Notes under the pieces: generated by a model
Seen by the model: only the letters and a program-made list of their open reading frames with translations
Database searches by the model: none
Told to the model about the DNA's origin: nothing
Part shown: positions 1 through 11,178 of the stretch, one piece after another
Numbering within the stretch: position 1 is the first letter of the stretch
How the letters are laid out: every line of letters starts with the position of its first letter
DNA from: Irpex lacteus
Lineage: Eukaryota; Basidiomycota; Agaricomycetes; Polyporales; Irpicaceae
Direction: 5' to 3'
Assembly: GCA_001986395.2 (NCBI GenBank)
Contig: MQVO02000016.1
Coordinates: 740,226-804,225, forward strand
Length of the DNA: 64,000 nt
Translations under genes and position numbers: made by a program

Positions 1-444
1 GAAGTGGCGATGTACGAAATGAAGGCCTAGAAGAGCCACTGCCGACTGCGATTCCACTTGTCAGCGAACGATAGAAGAAACAGAACAAATGAGTGCGGTC
101 GTACATTCTTCGCTCACGCCCATGTTGATGAGATTTCTCCACTCTACTTTACGCTCCAGAACGCTGTTCACATTGACATCGGTGGCGCAGCCAGGCTCGA
201 TGAATGGATTCAAGCTCGTCATCCTGAAGGGTACATGCAAGTCAGTCTCACAAACGATTAAAATGCACGCAAAAGGACTTACGACGAGGCCCGCACTCCA
301 GCTGTCGAGGCAGAATAATTACTGCGCTTTTCTCCATTTTGCGAGACAACTTGATCTGCGGACGCGAGGTACTAGAGAGGGGTACCGCAAATCGTTTGCA
401 ATACTAGTGAGAGATCAGCCATGAACAATCAAACAACGAGCGGA

Positions 445-1016
445 CTAGAGAAAATAAATCCATACGAAGCTGGGTGAAATGGAGTCTGAACTCAACCTAC
501 CGCTATTCCCATAGTTGGTAGGCGATATGGTGATTTCCTCCTTGGCTTCTGCATTTCTACTGTCAGTAAGTAACGTCGTGCGCAGTATGTAGAAAGCACA
601 TACTGAGACAGTTCCTTCGAAGAATGAACTCGAGCAGGCCGCCACTGGGCACCCATTCAAGACGATATCTAAGGAGGAGAGAACATCAAAACGAACTTCC
701 AGACGCAAGCCAGGTACTTACTAATGTAATCCTCCTCATGAAGAGCCTCGTGAAGCTAACAAAGCTCGGATGCTTCAGCTTCTCCGGAATCTTCGCCTTT
801 CGGCTTCGTCAATGTCCCGCTCGCGTCCGTGAGAACGATACCGTCACCCATCTGCGTGGCCACCTTCACATGGTTCATCACCACCACCTTCACCGCGCAC
901 CAGTTTGCGTACTCTCCGATGAGAGCTTCATGACGAGGGATTAGGAAGGTGACGATAAGGGTCATGGTGGGTTTCTTCGTGCTTCGTAAATCGTGCTTAT
1001 TCACCATACGATACAA
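445..1016 (-). pseudogene. Protein kinase relic, unit 1 (N-lobe and hinge)
   Basis: Read on the minus strand, 1016-756 gives a segment with WCAVKVVVMNHVK, which resembles the beta-3 strand of a protein kinase with its AVK lysine. Further down (about 708-480) a diverged copy of a hinge-like segment follows; better versions in other units read GRFVLELVRQQVPG and ICQLCHALAV. There is no continuous frame and no start. It lies just downstream of the TPAKG exon on the same strand, as in the other units. The kinase assignment rests on the ordered motifs pooled across units, including HRDLKP near 30,560. It is an inference for this copy alone. Confidence 0.5.
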
Positions 1017-1058
1017 ACCTTAGCAATAAATGGAACATAGAGGACAACTACGACTTAC

Positions 1059-1241
1059 CACACATGCAATTCTAAGGGCGTACGTAGCGCCACCGCATTT
1101 CCTTTGCCGGTGTTGAGAGTCTTGGGTCCGCGAAGCACGGTGGTCGTGTTCTCTTGCAGTGCTCCACGGTTCTTGAGCAGACCTTTGGCAGGCGTGTGGG
1201 TGTATGCGTACGTCGCTGGCCCACCGTCGAGTGCTCAACAT
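1059..1241 (-). pseudogene. TPAKG gene, exon 1 only, frameshifted (unit 1)
   Basis: This is a copy of exon 1 of the gene intact at 22796-21947. The start codon at 1241 is kept, but about 11 bases are missing a few codons later. The conserved stretch YAYTHTPAKGLLKNRGALQ therefore lies in another frame from the ATG. The donor GTAAGT follows at 1058, but no exon 2 follows; kinase-like sequence begins within about 45 bases. It is a broken remnant. Confidence 0.75.
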
Positions 1242-1333
1242 CGTTCGTCGGTTCGGTGCAGGTATCGCTGGTGTTGCAGCTGAAGAGAGTCGAACCGACT
1301 TAAGCTTGGGCCTGAGTGGCGCTAAAACGCGGC

Positions 1334-1341
1334 CACGTGAC
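1334..1341. promoter_or_regulatory. CACGTGAC box in divergent promoter, unit 1
   Basis: An E-box-like CACGTGAC sits inside a stretch conserved in all five units (CACGTGACTGTAATTTAGAC, followed by AGCGCGAGCGC). It lies between the minus-strand TPAKG gene and the plus-strand Zn2Cys6 gene. CACGTG is a common site for bHLH factors. Its use here is inferred from conservation. Confidence 0.5.
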
Positions 1342-1419
1342 TGTAATTTAGACAGCGCGAGCGCATCTCCATCTCGGATTCCCACTTCTCTCTCATCGCG
1401 AACTGAACAGATCACTGCT

Positions 1420-1784
1420 CTTTATTGAGCGTAATTATAGATTATTGGTCCTTTCCACCAAGCGGACTTCTAGCTGTATTTGGGTGCGCAATCGCTACGG
1501 TTCCCATGTTCCGTGTGTGAGTTTCGTCATTATATTTTGCCAGTGTAACACACTGACACGCGCGTCACGGTCTCCACTTCAAACTTTTCTCTCATCGGGT
1601 AACAGAAAGTCATTAGTGTAATTATGCCAGCCCTGAGAGCGCGAGAACGTGTCATGAAGCGGAGCGTCGTGCTTCTAGCTCTATGTGGGTGGACTATCGC
1701 TATAGTTTTTATATCTCTACGTCCGTGAGTTTCGTCGTTATATCTTCTTCAAGTTGTTGCCCTCTGGCAGATCCCATAATATTA
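1420..1784 (+). promoter_or_regulatory. Repeated upstream modules of TF1
   Basis: Two diverged copies of one module lie here, near 1430 and 1620. Each has an AATTAT core, sometimes followed by CCAGCCCTGAG, then CTAGAACGTGTC and CTTCTAGCT-type segments. The second copy ends about 100 bases before the TF1 start codon. The same module recurs two or three times before every Zn2Cys6 gene of the array, so it probably belongs to the promoter or 5' leader. Function is not shown by the sequence. Confidence 0.45.
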
Positions 1785-3254
1785 ATGGCAAGCACAGACT
1801 GCGACTCTACCTTCGACTTGGAGACCTTGCTGGCCGACGTGCAGGATTTGGTAGATGAGAGTTTTGTAGCTCGTGCCTTGCTGCAGCCCGAGACTAATCC
1901 ATGGGAGGTACGTTCTCTAAGTTCCTCCTATGCATTCTTCAAGAACACGTTGATAGCATAATCGTTTCATAGACTTTTCCGTTGGGCTTGCTGTACCCAG
2001 CGCATGAGCCATCCAACGAGGCACATCACTCTTTTCTTATTGGTTCAGCTGCAAACAGCCTGGCAGGTGAGAGCGTACGCCTTCCCACTCTTCGCTATCT
2101 GAACCATCCCATTCGAATTCGTCTATAGAAATCGAACCCATTATCAAGAGCGAACCCGTCGAAGACGTTGACCTACTATCGACCGTTTCACAACACCAAT
2201 GCGATCTCGAACTCGACGAATACCTGAATTTTCAAGTTACCCACGAAGATCTTACCATTGCCAGTCCGGCTACTACCGTCTTGTTGTCCTCATCACCGAT
2301 CGATAACTCGGATGTTCCTCTCCTGCATTCCGATGAAGAACACGCCGCTGGGTACTCGTACGTCAACGAACAACTTGAGTGTCTCGATACAAATAATGAT
2401 TCCACTTGTGCTACCATCTCGTCAAGCTCATCACCCACGGAAGAAACTCCATTACTTGAGCTCGCTCAGTACTTCTACATCACCAATCACCTAGACCATC
2501 CAATTACCGCTTCAGTTACCGCCGACTCAACCTCGATCTCTATCACAGATACTAGTCCAGCTACCACTGCCTCGTCGACCTCATTTTCGTTTAGCCCATT
2601 CTTCGCTCTCACGGCACTGGCAAGCCCACCTGCTACTATCGCCTCGCTTAGCTTGTCTTTGTTCAGCTCATCCTTCCCTAGTACTATCTCTTCCGAGTCC
2701 ACTTCGAGCTGCTCCTCCAATTTGTCTCCGTCTGACGCGCTATTGGCATGCATCAACACGGAGGACGTACCATGCCCGACCGTCGCTCTTGACGGACCCG
2801 CTGCCAGTGAACCTCAACTCGACTTCGAAGAGTCTAAAGTGCGTTACACCTTCGTCGACCCTCACGAAAAACCCAGAAAGCGACGTGCCAAAGGCATCAA
2901 GAACTCCACGCCTATCGCGTGCACTTTCTGTAGACGGCGCAAGATTCGATGTGGGGGGCCGCAGGAGGGAGGTGGGGTTTGTAAGTGCGTACTCCTATTT
3001 TCTTTCTCGTTGTCTCCGCAACTCTTTCTTTTTGCGCTTCCGTTTACCTTGCTGTCTCCGCGCTGATACGTTCGACGAGCAAACTGACACATTATACTAG
3101 GTCGTGCATACGTCTCAACCGCCAAGGAGAGTGCGTCTTCCCGGCCGTGTCGTATCGCGGCCAACGACGTGTCGGCTCGAACTCGAGCTCGAAACGCAAG
3201 TCGACGTCGACGTCGACGTCGAAAGGTGCACTCCCTCCCTCCAAATCGTCTTGA
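1785..3254 (+). CDS. Zn2Cys6 transcription factor, array copy 1
   Basis: Predicted nuclear DNA-binding regulator of 408 residues. Exons are 1785-1907, 1973-2066, 2129-2984 and 3101-3254; phases agree and the same borders recur in the other copies. The N-terminus is acidic (LLADVQDLVDESFVARALL). A SUMO-type motif, IKSEPVEDVD, has its lysine at residue 79. A long Ser/Thr/Pro-rich middle follows, then the basic KPRKRRAKG, and the cluster C337-C340-C347-C357-C360-C369, split by the last intron. Most fungal Zn2Cys6 proteins carry the cluster near the N-terminus; here it is near the C-terminus, and no fungal_trans middle domain is seen. It converges on the F-box gene at 5370-3847. Target genes are unknown. 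Confidence 0.85.
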
Positions 3255-3429
3255 ACATCCGCAACGCTCTCGACAACTCAAACGCACGTAGAACCGTGGC
3301 TTCTCGTAAATAGCCTACAGCCTCTAAAACCTCTGACTCGCCGCCCCATCTACCGCATCTTCTGATCTCGCATTCGTCGTCGTCTTCGACTTCTCGTCTC
3401 ATATAACCTCCACTCTCAGCGTTCTTGAA

Positions 3430-3640
3430 CTGGTAACCAAACTTGTAGCATACGTCTTGCAGCTTTTTGGCGGCCACTACACACCACACTGTCTGTTCAC
3501 ATCCTCGTTTTTTTGTATTACTTCTCGTGGCCAACGCTATAGCATGTATCTTTCTTGGAACTTCTTGGCGGTCACCACTATCTGTATACGAATTATACAC
3601 CACCTGTATACTTTTCTTGACATATGATCTAGCTAATACT
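3430..3640. repeat. 3' minisatellite of unit 1
   Basis: Imperfect repeats of about 60-85 bases lie between the TF stop and the 3' end of the F-box gene. They carry a TGTAGCATACGT-like core, TTCTTGGCGGTCAC and a TTCGTGGCC-like start. The same repeat is found after each TF of the array. It gives a long minus-strand open frame here, which I regard as non-coding. Confidence 0.55.
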
Positions 3641-3846
3641 AGTTTTGTAGAGTCTCGCGTCGTACTAGTGTATACCACCCACCCCCTGCCGCCATACATG
3701 TACACCATTGTTCAAGCTCGGCAGTCTTTCTGTATGATACAATGCATATAATAGGCATCCTAGGAACGAGAAGTTTAGTGTCTGCATAGTCATCTGAAAT
3801 TTGCTGGGTGTCACTGACCTTGCACAGAGGAGACGGATGGGGACCA

Positions 3847-5370
3847 CTATGACTCGGAGGACGGCTCCCAGAACCACGCATCAATATAATCATAGTCGTC
3901 GGCATCTGCAACAAGTCTTCAATACAAGTGATTGAGGAAAAAGTCACACAAGCGTACCTCCTAGATCGGCTAATGTTTCAAAGTCGGCTGCACGAAAGTC
4001 CCCATCTTTCGCATAGTAGAACAGAGTGATACGACCATGAAGCTTGTCCAACGCTGCACGTTGCGCCTCCATGAACTCGACAAGACACTCGTGGCTTTCG
4101 AACTTCAGTTGCATGCGGATGAATCCTTCTTGTGCGGCACATAGTCCAGCCACCTCTGTCCAGGGATAGGACTGATTGAGTATTCCGTTGGTTGGGTGGC
4201 CTGTGGTAGAGGATTTCCTCTTCTGGATACGTACGCAGAGTACAGAGATACAGTCGACGGCCAAGGAATTACCATCACCAGTAGCTGGGATCTCCATTTG
4301 CGAGCCATAGAATCCGAGCTGTATTTTGTATCTCCGAGCTCTATCATTAGTAGGCTCATATTCTTGGATCTCCATCTTGCAGCACAAGTCTGGAAAAATA
4401 TTAGATTACCGTGAACTATTAGGAATGAACACATGAGTCACTCACATACTCGGGTGTCCTGGACTGAGATATCATCCGAGTTGGGCCACGTATCAAATTC
4501 ACCGTAGTAGAATCTAAGAAATGGCGCTTCGTGTCCTTGGCAGAGACATCTGCTAATGTCTAAGATAACTCGCTGAGCTGACGGAAGTACTTGTAGCTCT
4601 ACTTCACGCTCATCGAAGGAGTACCGTAGCATGGTAACAAGAGCGAGCCATGCCGTTTCTGAGGTGTATCTTGAGCTGTATACTCTCACATTGAACCAGC
4701 GGAAAACGTTCAGCGGGTTCCTTACGAGTAAATCACTCGCAAAATCTGCCTGCGCAGACCATGTGACATTTGTCAAGCGGAGGGAATCGAACCGGGAGAA
4801 CTTTCGGAGGAAAGATGCGAGGTCGTGAGGAGCCACAAAATGGGGTTTGTCGATTATTAGATCACCACACTGCAGGCACGATTTGGGAGGAGTTCGAGGG
4901 AGGGAAGCAAAGAGACGTTGGGATGTTGAACTTTGTAAGCTGGTGGCATCGTTCGGAGGGTTCTCGATACGAAAATCAATGGAGATCTCATGCTGTCGCC
5001 ATCGCCAGAATTGAAATGATGAAGGCTGCATCCCAATCAGATGAAGCCACGGCCGATCTCCTACACGCTGCACCAGAGTCGTGTGCCAGACATACTCTGA
5101 GATTGGCATGAACCTCGCCGGCGTATCCACCATCAACGCCAGAAATGCGCGCATGTCCTCGTAACTCCTGATCGACACACTCCGGAAGAGCTGCCGACGG
5201 CAGATGTGAGCCCAGTAGACACAGGTGAGCGAACACGCTGTGACATTTTTGATGGCCTCTTTACGATTCGGCACTGTGTTGCGAAGATCGAGCAACCGCC
5301 AAACATCCTCGCATACATCGAGGAGAATACGCCTGAACAGCTCGGGTGGTATGTCGGCTCCAGTGGCCAT
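3847..5370 (-). CDS. F-box protein, array copy 1
   Basis: Predicted substrate-recognition subunit of an SCF ubiquitin ligase, 471 residues. Exons on the minus strand are 5370-4446, 4389-3958 and 3905-3847; donors are GTGAGT and GTACGC, and the frame is continuous. Residues about 6-65 form the F-box (IPPELFRRILLDVCED, later ACSLTCVYWAHICRRQLF), typical of large basidiomycete F-box families. The rest has Trp/Leu-rich segments with no named repeat and presumably binds the target. Exon 2 ends in the array-wide RAADFETLADLGG, and the tiny last exon encodes DADDYDYIDAWFWEPSSES. It converges on TF1. The F-box call is firm; the substrate is unknown. Confidence 0.85.
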
Positions 5371-5639
5371 ACCCGTGTGAATTGTATTTACTGTCGGTGA
5401 AGCGATTGAGAGCGGCTGTCTCGAAATTGAACTGGGCTATAACTCACCAGGGAGATATTTGCTGATATAACAGAAGCTCTCGCGAAGAGAAGCTGGCTAT
5501 GCGTTGGATGTTGATTCGACTTGCGATGTCGATGAAGGCGAGAGGCAAGGTAACATGATGGGGGATTGGAGGACCGTGGCAATCCTACCATCGATAGCTG
5601 GCTCTGAACTCAGATCGGGAAATCAGTGACATTCGGCGT

Positions 5640-7513
5640 GTAACGCTCATCGTGGAAATCATGGTATAACTTTAATCGAGACGCACGCACGCACGCAAAG
5701 ATGACTTACAACGACGCTCACACTCCAGCTGTCGACCACAGACGACTTCGAGCGCAGTTCAAGCGCAGGGTAGCTACGTGTGCCACACATCGTCTACGAC
5801 AGCAGTGAGTTATTAGTCAAATAGCGAGCAGAACAGAAAAAAATAAACTGACCCGAAGCTTGGTAAACTAAGGATCAAAGTCGGCCTACTGCGAGTGCGT
5901 GACATAGCTGGCAGATAATATTACGAGGCTCGTCCTTGGCTGATGCATTTGTGGCATCAGTAAGGAATGGAAGGGGGTAGGCGTAATCGAATTCGCGTAC
6001 TGAGATCGTATTCAAGAAGATCGCCCCGGGTACCTGCTGGCGTACGAGTTCTAGTACGAAACGACCATTAACACCAGCCATATCATCCCACATCATTAAA
6101 ATCTCACCGATATATGCCTTCTCACCACCACCTCCGAATATTTGAGTGCTTCAGCCTCTCCAAAATCTTCACCTCCTTCGGGGACATAGCCAGGCCCAAG
6201 CTCGCCTGAGAACATACGTTAACTCGTTAGTCTCCGGCCATACACTGTCTACGTAGATCATGTACATAGACCGTGACGGCCGAGACTATCGAGATTCCGT
6301 ACTTTCAGGCTCGCTTTTGAGTATTCTCGCTAGTACCAGCGATGGGCCGTCAGTACCAGTGTCCTCCGGCTGGATGCAGTGGCGCGACCTGGCGTTTCGG
6401 AGAGGAAGATGGGACGGAGGAACGGTGTTGGGCCAATCATTCGTACGATTCGTGTTCGAGGGTGTCCACAAGCGTCATGCAATCTTACGCTTAAGGAACC
6501 TCAGTTTGAAGTCGGGGTATAGCCAGGCTCGATGAACGAATTCGAGCTCGTCGTCCTGAGCGGTGTATGCAAGTTAGCCTCACAAATAAACAATCAAAAT
6601 GCACGCAAAATGACTTACAACACACACATACATACCAGCTGTCGGAAACAGACTGAAACCCTTCGTCTCCGTCTTACGAGACAAGCTCGGACACGAGGTA
6701 GCTGGATGTGTTGCACATCGTCTATGATGATAATGAATTATTAGCTGCGGTCAATTAAACAACGATAAGACCAGAAGAAGTAAACTAACGCGAACCTTGG
6801 TGCATTGACAATCGAAGTCAACGTATCGTTAGTGGGCCGCATAGTTAGTAGTCGATATAGTGATCTCCTCTTCAGCTAATAAATGCCTAGTGTCAGCAAC
6901 TAACGCTGCACGTAATCAAGACCACGTACTGAGTCCAAATATGCCTTCTGGGGATGTGCTCGAGCAGGTCACCGCCGAGGAGTAACCATCCAAGAATGAT
7001 ATCTAAGGGTTAGAGGTAATTAGAGCGAACTTTCAGACGCACACCAGGTACTTACCGATATAATCCTTCTCCTAGGATACCTCTTTAAGCTTACAATGCT
7101 CCGGATGCTCCAGCCTCTCCGGAATCTCCACTTTCAGCAACATAGTCGCCAAGTCCGGCTTCGCATTATTCCCGCTCGGAGCGATACCACCCATTGCCTT
7201 CACATGGTTCATCCCAACTATCTTCGCCGCGTACCAGATGGCGTACTATCCGATGAGGGATCATGACGAGGGCATAGGAGGGTGACGACAAGTGTCACGG
7301 TGGGTTTCTTCGTGCTTCGTAAATCATTTAGCATTCTTTCGTGTTAAAATACCGTACAATATGGAATTTAACGATAGATAAAATGCAAAGCACAACGACG
7401 ACTCACCACACATATAGTCCTGGGACTTGTGTAATGCCACCGATTTTCCTTTGTCTTTGCCGGCGTTGACCTATTGATAGTTGGTTATAGGCTCGTAACC
7501 AGCCTCTAATAAA
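5640..7513 (-). pseudogene. Protein kinase relics between units 1 and 2
   Basis: About 1.9 kb without an intact gene. Minus-strand fragments include MMWDDMAGVNGRFVLELV (near 6096-6040), which resembles the beta-5/hinge YLVLELV of kinases, and ICQLCHALAV (near 5900), resembling the alpha-E helix before the catalytic loop. Near 7130 the frame gives EIPERLEHPEHCKL, like the alpha-C helix and the HPNI turn. Fragments lie in different frames. At 5682-5697 there is a CGCA microsatellite. The assignment is by pooled motifs across the array. Confidence 0.5.
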
Positions 7514-7663
7514 CTAGTTGTTTAGGCCTTTAGGTCCGCGAAGAACGGTGGTGTTGTTCTCCTGTAGAGCTCCGCGGCTCTTTAGCAGGCCTTTGGCGGG
7601 TGTGCGGGTGTATGCGTAGGTCGCTGGGTTATCGACGAGTGCAAGTGGTCGTGTGCTCAGCAT
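7514..7663 (-). pseudogene. TPAKG gene, truncated copy (unit 2)
   Basis: Exon 1 of the TPAKG family is open from the ATG at 7663: MLSTRPLALVDNPATYAYTR, then TPAKGLLKSRGALQEN. A stop follows after 49 codons, with no recognisable exon 2 or 3. A full copy stands at 22796-21947. It could be expressed as a short peptide, but loss of the remaining exons makes a remnant more likely. Confidence 0.65.
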
Positions 7664-7742
7664 CGTTCGTCGCTGGCTGTCGCTGGAGGTGAACAGAGAA
7701 GCTGAACTGAACTTGCAGTGGCGAAGAGCGCTGGAACGCGAC

Positions 7743-7750
7743 CACGTGAC
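7743..7750. promoter_or_regulatory. CACGTGAC box in divergent promoter, unit 2
   Basis: Same position and flanks as in unit 1 (CACGTGACTGTTATTTAGAC with one changed base), about 80 bases upstream of the TPAKG start on the other strand and 940 bases before the TF2 start. Confidence 0.5.
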
Positions 7751-7839
7751 TGTTATTTAGACAGCGCGAGCGCGTCTCAGTCTCGGAGCTGCACCGTGAC
7801 CGTGACTTTTCTCTCATCGCGTACGATTATCATTGATCA

Positions 7840-8692
7840 TTACTTCTTTATTGAACGCAATTATTCCAGCCCTGAGCCACTCGGATGTGCTAGAACGTGG
7901 AGCACAGCTTCTAGCTGTATATAGGTGCGCAATCGTTACATCCTCGTATATCTCGTCGGTGAGTCTCGTCGTTCCGAGTCTCTCCTGACCCCGAATGCTG
8001 ATGCATGACCACTAGTGAAGCTAGTGAAGCCTACGAATTGGCCTACTGTCTGACTCAGGACACAGGATTCTCGGGCATGATAAGATGTTTGTGATTCGTG
8101 TTTTGTTGCCGACCCGTGTGAAGTAAGTACTATGTGCTGTACGGTACCTCATTGACACGCTAGTGCCCTGCTCCTTGGCGCGAGCGCGTCTCCATCTCGG
8201 TGCAAGCTTTCCTGCGTCGAGTCGCGAGTCGCGTAACAGATCATCGCTCTTTATTGAGCACAATTATACCGACCCTGGGCGGTGTGCTAGAACGCGTCCT
8301 CAGGCAGACTTCTAGCTGTATCTGGGCGGGCCCTTGCTGCACTTCTCACCTTTCGTGGGTGAGTTCAAGTTTCGTCATTGTCTTTTGCCAGTGTACCTCA
8401 TTGACACGCTGACAGTGATCGGATGTTCTGGACCCCCGACCCTTCACAGTAGACGGCACGAGAGTATCTGCATCTCGGAGCGAACTCGGACTGGTCCTTT
8501 TCTCTCATCGGGTAACAGGAAATAATTTAGTGTAATTATGCCCACCCTGGGCGCGCGTGCTAGAACGTGTCATGAGGCGGAGCTCATAACTTCTAGCTAT
8601 ATCCGGGTGGGCCATCTCAACGTCTTATATTCCCAGCTGCGGGTGAGTTGTGTCATTCTATTTCGCCGTGGCCCCCGAATCCTCATGCTGTG
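7840..8692 (+). promoter_or_regulatory. Repeated upstream modules of TF2
   Basis: Three copies of the upstream module occur, near 7850, 8250 and 8530. Each has an AATTAT core, a CCCTGRGC-like segment, TGCTAGAACG and an ACTTCTAGCT or GCTTCTAGCT segment. The stretch at 8250-8530 is almost the same as 15890-16140 in unit 3, so this promoter was copied recently or homogenised. No long coding frame is supported. Confidence 0.45.
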
Positions 8693-10091
8693 ATGTCGGT
8701 TGACGACTACGATTTGCAGACCTTGCTGGATGATGCTCAAGACATCGTGGACGAGAGCTTCGTAGCTCGTGCCTTGCTGCAGCCCGAGACGTCGGCGCCG
8801 TGGGACGTATGTCGTTTCTGTTCCACTAGCCTGAGTGTCCATAAGTCATGCACTGACGCGTCACATCTCCATACTCTGCACAGAGGTTTCCTTTCGGACT
8901 GCTGTACCCAACCCATTATCCCTTTAACGACGTACATCACTCTTTGCTCACTGGCTCAGCTGCAAACAGCCTGGCAGGTAAGAGCGTACGCCTTCCTGCT
9001 CTTCACTATCTAAGTAAACCATCGCATTCGTCTATATATAGCAATCGAACCCACTATCAAGAGCGAACCTGTCAAAGACGTCGACCTACTGTCCACCGTT
9101 TCACAGCCCCAATACGAGGACGAACTCGCTGAATACCTGAACTTTACACACGAAGATCTTGCGATCGCTAGTCCGACGACTACCGTTCTGCCAAGCTCAT
9201 CTCCGATCGAAGACTCAGACGCCCATTTATTTGAACACGAGCCAAAACCCACTGAACACTTCTGCTTCACTGGAGAGCTCGAGTATCCCGATACAAGTAG
9301 TACCGATCCCGCTACCACCATCACGTCAAGCTCATCTTCCATACAAACCGCTCCCTTGCCTCAACCCGTTTCACACCTCTTCTTTACAGGATCACTCGAC
9401 TATCCCGATGCAAGTGCAACTCCTACTCCCATCTCCATGGACTCATTCTTCGCTACCACTGCAAGTCCGACCAAGGCTGTGTCCGACGCGCCAATCCAGT
9501 TATCCGAGTCCGTTACCAGCCTCAGCCCGACCACTACTGTCTCGCCAAGCTCGGATTTCTCTTCGTCCGGTCTGTCCTACGATAACATCGATATCAATAG
9601 CATCCTGGTTCCTGAATACTCAACCGCCAATCCAGACGCATCCTCATCCGCACCCTCACTCTCAAACCATCCAACACCCACACCCACTCCAACTTCAATC
9701 CAGTACACCTTCGTCGACCTGCACGAAAAACCCAGGAAGCGACGTGCCAAAGGCGTCAAGAACTCTACGCCCATCGCGTGCACCTTCTGTAGACGGCGCA
9801 AGATTCGGTGCGGAGGGCCACAGGAGGGTGGAGTGTGCAAGTACGTATCCTCACTTCTGCTTTTTGTTTCTAAAGAATCCGACTCTGGTTGTCTCCGTGC
9901 TGACACGCTCGACGGGCAAACTGACGTGGCATCGTACTAGATCGTGCATACGCCTTAACCACAAAGGAGAGTGCGTCTTCCCGGCCGTGTCATATCGCGG
10001 CCAGCGACTCGGAGGCTCGAAATCGAACTCGAAACGCAAGTCGACGTCGAAATCTAAGAGCTCTGGCCAATGCGCACTCCCTTCCTCCTAG
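8693..10091 (+). CDS. Zn2Cys6 transcription factor, array copy 2
   Basis: Predicted nuclear regulator of 385 residues in exons 8693-8806, 8884-8977, 9042-9840 and 9941-10091. The N-terminus reads MSVDDYDLQTLLDDAQDIVD. The SUMO-type motif IKSEPVKDVD has its lysine at residue 76, followed by QPQYEDELAEYLNF, which looks like an acidic-aromatic activation segment. A Ser/Thr/Pro-rich middle leads to KPRKRRAKGVKNSTP. The zinc cluster is C316-C319-C326-C335-C338-C347, followed by AVSYRGQR and a Ser/Lys tail. The intron between the codons for the fourth and fifth cysteines matches the other copies. No defect was seen, so it is probably functional. It is convergent with the F-box gene at 12746-11179. 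Confidence 0.87.
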
Positions 10092-10239
10092 TCATCTTGA
10101 ACTTGAACATCCAGTGGCACCATCTCCTACTCGACAGTCCAAAAGCACGTAGAATCGTGGCTCTCCGTAAACACCGTTCGCGGCACTCTCCCGTCCCATC
10201 CGACTTCCACTCTCAATATTCTTGGAACCGTGGCAAACC

Positions 10240-10470
10240 TGTAGCATACGTCTTGTAACTTCTTGGCGGCCACTACGCACCACACTATCTGTTCACATCC
10301 TCGTTTTCTTGTATTACTTCTTGTGACCAACTCTGTAGCATACATTCTTTCTTTCTTGTAGTTCCTTCGTTTCTTGGAGGTCACGCCGTCCTGTACTACT
10401 CTTCGTGGCCGAATGCATAGCATTCATTTTTTGGCTTCTTGGCTGTCACCGCTCTATGTAAAATATTATA
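10240..10470. repeat. 3' minisatellite of unit 2
   Basis: Imperfect copies of the repeat with TGTAGCATACRTTCTT and TTCTTGGCGGYCAC-like cores follow TF2, as in the other units. Between here and the F-box 3' end (10470-11178) I see only AT-rich unit sequence with no supported gene. Confidence 0.5.
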
Positions 10471-11178
10471 CACTACCTGTACGCTGTATACGAGTAGCAC
10501 CAGTATCACTATCTTCTCGACCCATAGTAAATAACACCCCTAATATGACTCAGTCTATAGTAGTTTTTGTAGTATCATGCCGTGCCATAGGCGACTATCG
10601 GTAGTTTGTACAATACGATGCATATAACATTGTTACGTTCAGGCGTGATAGTCAAATGACAGACGGACAGATGAGATGATATCAAAAAGAGGGTTCATAA
10701 AAGAACAGACACGAACATTACCAGTCGGAAACTGAGGCAAAGTATAGTGAGATAGATGAAAATTTGAACCGAGAGAGAGATGAGAAGAAATTTGAAGAAC
10801 CCAGACACGAAAGTCCAAGCACCCTCCTCTCGCCACCGCCATATGCACCACCATCGCCTTCCCTTCTAGCGTAACCGTCTAATCATCGTCTTGTCTTAGT
10901 CTTGCCGAGCTCATACACCCTCGTAGCCGTACTTCCATCGTCATCGCAATTGTAGCAAGCGACTGCACCTGACGTTCAACGTTCAACCTTCCTCTTCCCT
11001 CCCCGCCACCAAACCTCCACCATAGTATTGTTCACATCCTCGCCCAATGGACCCATACGCCTTTCGCCTCAAGAAAAATCTGGAACCGAGATTTGGGTTT
11101 TCAGGAACGTATGAACACGACATCTGAGTCTTGAGACCTGGTTATCCAGTGTTTATGTAGCCGAAATTGGTGAAGGTT

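Noticed and set aside
2862..3708. Long minus-strand open frames across the TF1 3' end
   Set aside because: They are antisense to the zinc-cluster exons and the minisatellite. The residues come from the complement of conserved coding sequence, and no family-wide frame is kept.
3115..3708. Minisatellite as a coding repeat protein on the minus strand
   Set aside because: Although VVAAKKLQDVCYRFG-like peptides recur, the frames are not kept from copy to copy and repeat lengths are not multiples of three throughout.
6260..6535. 91-codon plus-strand frame between units 1 and 2
   Set aside because: The matching sequence in other units is broken in this frame, and the region is better explained as kinase-relic and repeat sequence.
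9159..10091. 310-codon plus-strand frame overlapping TF2
   Set aside because: It lies one frame off the conserved TF frame through exon 3 and only coincides with it in the last exon. The true frame is supported by all copies.
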